Part shown: positions 39,538-42,075 of the stretch, piece after piece | Numbering within the stretch: the stretch's first letter is position 1 | Layout of the letters: every line of letters starts with the position of its first letter | IMG/VR virus record: IMGVR_UViG_3300040801_001777 | Span: 1-42,075 of that record | Length of the DNA: 42,075 bases | Direction: 5' to 3' (one strand) | Source: a virus | Program-made: the position numbers and the translations under genes | Notes under the pieces: model-generated | What the model was told of the DNA's origin: nothing | The model's database searches: none | The model's input: the letters and a program-made list of their open reading frames with translations, nothing else

Positions 39538-39750
39538 CTAGCCCCTCGGCCGCCCCCTCGACATCGTCGCCAGCCAGTGATCGAGGTCAGCCCGGCGGAT
39601 GAGCTTGGCCCTCCCGTCGGCGGTGACGACGTGGGGCAGGGTGCCCGCGTCGATGGCGCGCGAGATGGTGGACTGCTGGCGGCCGATGGCGTCGGCAGCT
39701 CCGGCCATCGTCAGCAGGTCGTCGAGCGTGGCTGTGGCGGGAGCGGTCAC
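39538..39750 (-). CDS. Helix-turn-helix regulator, excisionase family
   Basis: The 70-residue protein has LTMAGAADAIGRQQSTISRAIDAGTLP followed by RAKLIRRADLDHWLATM, the HTH_17/excisionase pattern with a short wing. It begins with GTG at 39750. A good minus-strand promoter ends only six bases upstream, so its mRNA may lack a leader. Divergence from plus-strand genes across an operator-like region suggests it represses or switches that region; it could also act as Xis. No larger CI-type repressor is visible. Confidence 0.7.
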   Translation of the reverse strand: MTAPATATLDDLLTMAGAADAIGRQQSTISRAIDAGTLPHVVTADGRAKLIRRADLDHWLATMSRGRPRG

Positions 39751-39756
39751 AATGGC

Positions 39757-39784
39757 ATCGTACCCCGCCTAAAAAAATTATCAA
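39757..39784 (-). promoter_or_regulatory. Minus-strand promoter for the HTH gene
   Basis: Read on the minus strand: TTGATA (39784-39779), 16-nt spacer, TACGAT (39762-39757), then six bases to the GTG start at 39750. Transcription would begin at or next to the start codon, giving a leaderless message as known for lambda cI from PRM. Confidence 0.62.
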
Positions 39785-39789
39785 GAAAA

Positions 39790-39826
39790 CTTGCTAGACC
39801 CCATTGACATAGCAAGGTGGCTTGCT
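39790..39826. promoter_or_regulatory. Operator-like repeats of CTTGCTA between divergent promoters
   Basis: CTTGCTA at 39790-39796, its inverse TAGCAAG at 39809-39815, and a third CTTGCTA at 39820-39826 overlie the plus-strand -35 and -10 and adjoin the minus-strand -35. This is a typical layout for binding of a dimeric repressor. Confidence 0.65.
39793..39807. repeat. 15-bp repeat GCTAGACCCCATTGA, copy 2
   Basis: Exact copy of 39222-39236, here lying between the first two CTTGCTA elements and running into the plus-strand -35 hexamer. Confidence 0.85.
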
Positions 39827-39830
39827 AATA
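39803..39830 (+). promoter_or_regulatory. Strong plus-strand promoter
   Basis: TTGACA (39803-39808), 16-nt spacer, TAATAT (39825-39830). It is one of few AT-rich stretches of the window and reads into the two genes at 39904 and 40356. Operator repeats overlap both hexamers. Confidence 0.72.
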
Positions 39831-39854
39831 TATGGGTGTCGATCGGGTGATCGG

Positions 39855-39902
39855 CGGCCCGCCCCGGCCTGTCAGGGGCAGCACCCAAGATGGAGATGAT
39901 GA
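39855..39902 (+). repeat. 48-bp duplicated leader, copy 1
   Basis: Identical over 48 bases to 40307-40354, ending one base before the ATG in each case. It contains GCCCC/GGGGC arms (hairpin), a palindromic CCTGTCAGG core, and the ribosome binding region GGAGATGATGA. Confidence 0.92.
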
Positions 39903-39903
39903 G

Positions 39904-40272
39904 ATGGCAACCAACAACGACCGACCCCGAGTTAACGCATGCACGGAGACCGCCTTGATCTCAGGCGTGGAGGTGACGCTCGTGCCCGCCGATGCTCGCG
40001 TCGGCGGGTTCACGTACCCGGCGAGTCAACTTTGCGATTCGCCCGAAACTGCACTGACCGCCGCCATTCAACGCGGCCACAAGGGAGACCTGCTGATCCG
40101 CAAAAGCATGGGGCGTTGGCAGGCGTTTGAGCGACGGCAGCACCGTAAGGAGCGGGTCGCCGTCAAGGGCGGGGGCACCGCAGAGGTCACAAAGCGAGTC
40201 CGCGAGCCCGGTGCTGGCACACGCGCCGTCAAAACGCGGGCGGGTTCGGGCCGAGTATTTTTTCAGGAATAA
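39904..40272 (+). CDS. Hypothetical basic protein, 122 residues
   Basis: The N-terminal half (VNACTETALISGVEVTLVPADARVGGFTYPASQ) appears strand-rich, and the C-terminal 45 residues are strongly basic (RRQHRKERVAVKGGG, TKRVREPGAGTR), suggesting nucleic-acid binding. No family recognised. It is the first plus-strand gene under the regulated promoter, the position of early or Cro-like genes. ATG 39904 is chosen because the duplicated leader with its Shine-Dalgarno ends just before it. Confidence 0.65.
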   Translation: MATNNDRPRVNACTETALISGVEVTLVPADARVGGFTYPASQLCDSPETALTAAIQRGHKGDLLIRKSMGRWQAFERRQHRKERVAVKGGGTAEVTKRVREPGAGTRAVKTRAGSGRVFFQE

Positions 40273-40273
40273 C

Positions 40274-40297
40274 CCCCGCCGCTTAACAGCGGCCGGG
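40274..40297 (+). terminator. Hairpin between the two leader-linked genes
   Basis: GCCGCT (40278-40283) pairs with AGCGGC (40288-40293) with a 4-nt loop and weaker CCC/GGG outer pairs. Only a short T run follows, so attenuation rather than full termination is likely. Confidence 0.45.
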
Positions 40298-40306
40298 TGG
40301 TTTCCA

Positions 40307-40354
40307 CGGCCCGCCCCGGCCTGTCAGGGGCAGCACCCAAGATGGAGATGATGA
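40307..40354 (+). repeat. 48-bp duplicated leader, copy 2
   Basis: Exact copy of 39855-39902 placed before ATG 40356. The genes behind the two copies are not obviously related beyond MATNND/MTTNAP at their starts. Confidence 0.92.
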
Positions 40355-40355
40355 A

Positions 40356-40835
40356 ATGACGACCAACGCCCCCCAATCCCGCACCATCAGCCTGCCCCGC
40401 GCCAACGGCTCGTCGGTCGATGCCGTCGTCACCCTCGGCCCCGTCGAATCCCAGGACGGATTCGATGACTGGATCAATGCGTCTGTGTCGATCAATGGGC
40501 GGACGTTCGTCGTCGGCGGGGGCACGATTCACAGCGACGACACCGCCACGTCGCAAAATCGATGCGCCGGCCTCCAGGTCGACACTCATCCGGAAATGCA
40601 CTGGCCAGGTGCAGTGTCCGCCGGAGACTTTTCGGCGTACGACATCTCGCCGCAAACGGTCAGCGGCAGGGTCATGCCCGCGAACTTTGACGAGTGCGGT
40701 GACATCATCGAACTGGTCGCGTTTCTGGGGTGGTCGATCGACCACGAGGACGACGACGAAGCCCAAGACTCGGTCGACGCGTGGGACAAAATCGCTGGCG
40801 AAATCGACGGCGCTGTGGACGATTTGCTCGCCTGA
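40356..40835 (+). CDS. Hypothetical acidic protein, 159 residues
   Basis: The N-terminal half is strand-rich (AVVTLGPVESQDGFDDWINASVSING) and the C-terminal half helical and strongly acidic (IDHEDDDEAQDSVDAWDKIAGEIDGAVDDLLA). Its acidity contrasts with its basic neighbour, which shares the same leader. An anti-restriction or DNA-mimic type role is conceivable but unsupported. No family recognised. A stem-loop follows the stop. Confidence 0.65.
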   Translation: MTTNAPQSRTISLPRANGSSVDAVVTLGPVESQDGFDDWINASVSINGRTFVVGGGTIHSDDTATSQNRCAGLQVDTHPEMHWPGAVSAGDFSAYDISPQTVSGRVMPANFDECGDIIELVAFLGWSIDHEDDDEAQDSVDAWDKIAGEIDGAVDDLLA

Positions 40836-40852
40836 TCCCCGCTCACACACCA

Positions 40853-40880
40853 CCCCCGGCCCACCAGCCGGGGGCGGTCT
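40853..40880 (+). terminator. Terminator-like hairpin
   Basis: CCCCCGGC (40853-40860) pairs perfectly with GCCGGGGG (40867-40874) around 6 nt, followed by CGGTCTTT. It lies 17 nt after the stop of the acidic-protein gene. Confidence 0.65.
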
Positions 40881-40882
40881 TT

Positions 40883-40985
40883 GGAATCGAGACGGATTCT
40901 CTGACTCGATGGGGCCGCAAGCTGTTGCAGCGCACCCTGCTCGCCGCGGCGTCGGAATCGAGACGGATTCCGTCTCTCGATGGGG
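40883..40985 (+). repeat. Pair of 32-bp repeats with 39-bp spacer, CRISPR-like geometry
   Basis: Repeats at 40883-40914 and 40954-40985 agree at 28 of 32 positions, both starting GGAATCGAGACGGATTC and ending TCGATGGGG. In each, ATCGAG pairs with CTCGAT to make a hairpin; in the second copy the changed bases extend the stem. Only two copies exist and no cas1/cas2 is near, so this is not called a CRISPR array. Confidence 0.7.
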
Positions 40986-41028
40986 CACCGCGACTTCTAG
41001 ACGCTCACCCACCCCCGCTCTCATCATC

Positions 41029-41063
41029 CCCCCGCCCGGCCCCGTGTCGTGCGGGGGTTTTTT
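41029..41063 (+). terminator. Intrinsic terminator
   Basis: CCCCCGC (41029-41035) pairs with GCGGGGG (41051-41057), followed by six T. It ends any transcript running through the CRISPR-like repeats. Confidence 0.8.
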
Positions 41064-41267
41064 ATGCGCGGGGGCTGCGGTGGTGGGAGATAGTTATGGC
41101 TCGACATGGCTCAATCCTAATCCACCAGCATCACCCATTCCAAATCGCAAGGGCAAAGCCCGCCACGACCCCACGTGCAAAACCTGTGGATAACTCAACT
41201 TTTCAGCTTAGGGCTTACCCTGATTTTCAGAACGCCGAATGACGCTCGGCCGAGCGTGTTCTGGCGG
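41064..41267. other. Non-coding stretch with a perfect DnaA box
   Basis: No convincing gene is seen. It contains TGTGGATAA at 41185-41193, the reverse of the DnaA-box consensus TTATCCACA, within locally AT-richer sequence, and two TTTTCAG direct repeats (41200-41206, 41224-41230) on either side of a small AGGG/CCCT hairpin. These may be binding sites flanking the attachment site. Confidence 0.45.
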
Positions 41268-41314
41268 CTGGCTTCCCAAGCTGAATGTCGCGGGTTCGAA
41301 TCCCGTCTCTCGCT
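41268..41314 (+). other. 3' half of a tRNA-Gly(CCC) gene, attP-like site
   Basis: The segment reads as the anticodon arm (loop TTCCCAA, anticodon CCC), variable loop, a good T arm (GCGGG-TTCGAAT-CCCGT) and acceptor 3' strand CTCTCGC with discriminator T. The required 5' half with GCGAGAG is absent upstream, so this is not a complete tRNA. Temperate phages that integrate into tRNA genes carry exactly such 3' fragments as the attP identity block. CCA is not encoded. Confidence 0.78.
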
Positions 41315-41317
41315 TTT

Positions 41318-41334
41318 CCCTTGTTTTACAAGGG
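41318..41334 (+). terminator. Short hairpin after the tRNA fragment
   Basis: CCCTTG (41318-41323) pairs with CAAGGG (41329-41334) around TTTTA. It could be the original tRNA terminator carried over from the host, or an integrase/core binding element. Confidence 0.5.
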
Positions 41335-41412
41335 ATAGCTGAACTCGGCCGTTATCGGTCGGGCGTGCGGGAGACTCTTTACGAGCCGACCAGTTCATTC
41401 CGCACGAGCATC

Positions 41413-41449
41413 GACCCCGTTGGTGTAGGAGCCGGCGGGGTCTTTCTTT
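41413..41449 (+). terminator. Intrinsic terminator upstream of promoter
   Basis: GACCCCG (41413-41419) pairs with CGGGGTC (41436-41442), followed by TTTCTTT. It isolates the downstream promoter from transcription coming from the attP side. Confidence 0.7.
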
Positions 41450-41453
41450 GCTC

Positions 41454-41481
41454 TTGACAGCCGACCGACTGCCGTTAGCTT
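41454..41481 (+). promoter_or_regulatory. Candidate early promoter
   Basis: TTGACA (41454-41459), 16-nt spacer, TAGCTT (41476-41481). A CCGACCAGTTC motif in inverse orientation begins about 9 nt downstream, over the expected start site. Transcripts would run into the integrase-like ORF and, across the circle, into the early operon at 114. Confidence 0.55.
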
Positions 41482-41546
41482 GATCGGCAGAACTGGTCGG
41501 CCAGCCGGACCTCCTACCCCGGCCCCGACGACAACCCAAGCACCTC

Positions 41547-41619
41547 GCACAGACCGATCGGTCCCATCTGTGGCCCGATCGCCCGAGGCCCCCGACCAGT
41601 TCACCCGGTCGGTCTGTGC
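41547..41619. repeat. Inverted repeat around the third motif
   Basis: GCACAGACCGA at 41547-41557 is the exact inverse of TCGGTCTGTGC at 41609-41619. The pair encloses the third CCGACCAGTTC copy. With the other repeats here, it marks a protein-binding control or recombination region. Confidence 0.7.
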
Positions 41620-41745
41620 ATTGAGACGCCCTCACATTGGCGTCGCCATGGATGGCTACGGTGGACAACGCACGTCCAAAATCCGATGGAGCGGGACCGA
41701 GTTTGCGGCAAACGCCGCTCGTTCCGGGACTTATCGGAGATAGTC

Positions 41746-42075
41746 ATGTTGTTTCGCGAAGCCGCCGACGCCTACGTGGCCTGGGCCTACCAGGCCAAAC
41801 GACCGGGGACCGCGCACAATCTCAAGTCGCACCTGCTGCGGGCCAAGGAGGCGCTGGGCGACGCATTGCTGAGCCCGAGCGCTACCTCAACGGCGCAGAT
41901 CTCAACCGCCACGCCCCCAGGCGGTGCCCGATCGACGGCGGGGGCAGACATCAACGCGACTTCTCCCCTGTGCGTCGCCGGGCCATCCCCTCGGGCCCGG
42001 CGGCGACTTTTAGAGGCGACCTATGCCCCGGCCGGCGGCGCTGCCGGTCGGGGCGGGCTGGAGGTGGTGGGATGA
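41746..42075 (+). CDS. Integrase-like N-terminal fragment, possibly frameshifted
   Basis: The 109-residue ORF begins MLFREAADAYVAWAYQAKRP and continues TAHNLKSHLLRAKEALGDALL, the pattern of the core-binding (SAM-like) domain of tyrosine recombinases. No catalytic R...HxxR...Y domain follows. After about residue 45 this frame becomes low-complexity. Another frame (reading EPERYLNGADLNRHAPRRCPI) has more coding-like codons and stays open into the gene at 114. A frameshift or deletion near 41868 is therefore likely. GGAGA lies 5 nt before ATG 41746. In circle its TGA overlaps the next ATG. Its position beside the tRNA-derived attP fits an integrase remnant. Confidence 0.5.
   Translation: MLFREAADAYVAWAYQAKRPGTAHNLKSHLLRAKEALGDALLSPSATSTAQISTATPPGGARSTAGADINATSPLCVAGPSPRARRRLLEATYAPAGGAAGRGGLEVVG
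41959..42075. repeat. Terminal direct repeat, right copy
   Basis: Exact copy of positions 1-117. It includes the terminator-like hairpin and leader stem-loop described at the start of the window and the last codons of the integrase-like ORF. Confidence 0.95.

Larger units (their letters stand above)
41386..41603. repeat. Three copies of an 11-bp motif, CCGACCAGTTC
   Basis: CCGACCAGTTC occurs at 41386-41396 and 41592-41602 in direct orientation and inverted at 41490-41500. The first is enclosed by a CGTGCGG/CCGCACG inverted repeat (41364-41370, 41400-41406). The middle copy lies just downstream of a promoter. They may be integrase arm sites or operators. Confidence 0.7.

Noticed and set aside
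39832-39903. Upstream start for the gene at 39904
   Set aside because: The extension would be translated from the duplicated non-coding leader; the Shine-Dalgarno in the leader fits ATG 39904.
40883-40985. Functional CRISPR array
   Set aside because: Only two imperfect repeats, no leader, and no cas1, cas2 or effector genes; kept as a CRISPR-like repeat pair only.
40420-41242. Two overlapping plus-strand ORFs through the repeat and terminator region
   Set aside because: They run through terminators and repeats and encode simple Arg/Pro-rich sequence.
41221-41314. Complete tRNA gene
   Set aside because: No 5' acceptor strand GCGAGAG and no D arm of proper spacing exist upstream; only the 3' half is present.
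41239-41457. Plus-strand ORF containing NVAGSNPVSR
   Set aside because: This peptide comes from reading through the T arm of the tRNA fragment, a well-known false ORF.
41195-41668. Minus-strand ORF containing ERRDSNPRH
   Set aside because: It is the opposite-strand reading of the same tRNA-derived segment and the repeat region, with no protein-like pattern.

Overview
This window reads as one complete, GC-rich genome of a tailed double-stranded DNA phage. The first 117 bases are repeated exactly as the last 117. With a lambda-type terminase present, this is best explained as the overlap of a circular contig, so the unique genome would be about 41,958 bp. The terminase, portal, protease, tail tube, frameshifted tail chaperone and 512-residue tape measure point to a long-tailed siphovirus-like virion (inference from gene content). 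The host is not shown directly. The GC-rich codons, LamG and beta-helix surface proteins, and a TM2-like membrane protein are compatible with a Planctomycetota-like or other GC-rich environmental host; treat that as a weak guess.

Layout on the plus strand. 114-2520: early genes with a sigma-region-4-like protein, a beta-class DNA methyltransferase and a hexapeptide-repeat protein. 2522-8350: recombination and replication, with a Cas4/AddB-like nuclease, Sak4-like ATPase, SSB, a lambda-O-like initiator carrying iterons inside its gene, a primase-helicase fusion and RusA. 8439-15420: accessory genes, with a J-domain protein, a second hexapeptide-repeat protein in a repeat-flanked cassette, a C5 methyltransferase lacking its front half, a D12 adenine methyltransferase, and several small or zinc-ribbon proteins. 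15428-21262: membrane proteins, then beta-helix, TIM-barrel-like, LamG and fibre-like proteins, placed unusually before the terminase. 21614-28719: a candidate late regulator, a candidate packaging-site region, terminase, connector, portal, ClpP-like protease with nested scaffold, decoration and major capsid proteins. 28772-33853: a GT-like protein, head-tail joining proteins, tail tube, the two chaperones made by a -1 frameshift, and tape measure. 33855-39186: tail tip, fibre and Cys-rich adhesin-like proteins and a holin-like protein.

The only convincing minus-strand genes are two small ones at 39277-39750: an excisionase-family HTH protein and a membrane protein. They diverge from plus-strand genes across a compact switch with two opposed promoters and a repeated CTTGCTA element, arranged like a lysogeny control region. 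Two plus-strand genes of unknown function follow, each behind the same 48-bp leader. Bases 40836-41745 hold no convincing gene but are rich in signals: terminators, a CRISPR-like repeat pair, a DnaA box, the 3' half of a tRNA-Gly(CCC) gene (an attP signature), and a promoter among repeated 11-bp motifs. The next ORF looks like only the N-terminal part of a tyrosine integrase. The picture is a temperate or recently temperate phage whose integrase is broken, missing or mis-assembled. No recognisable endolysin was found.
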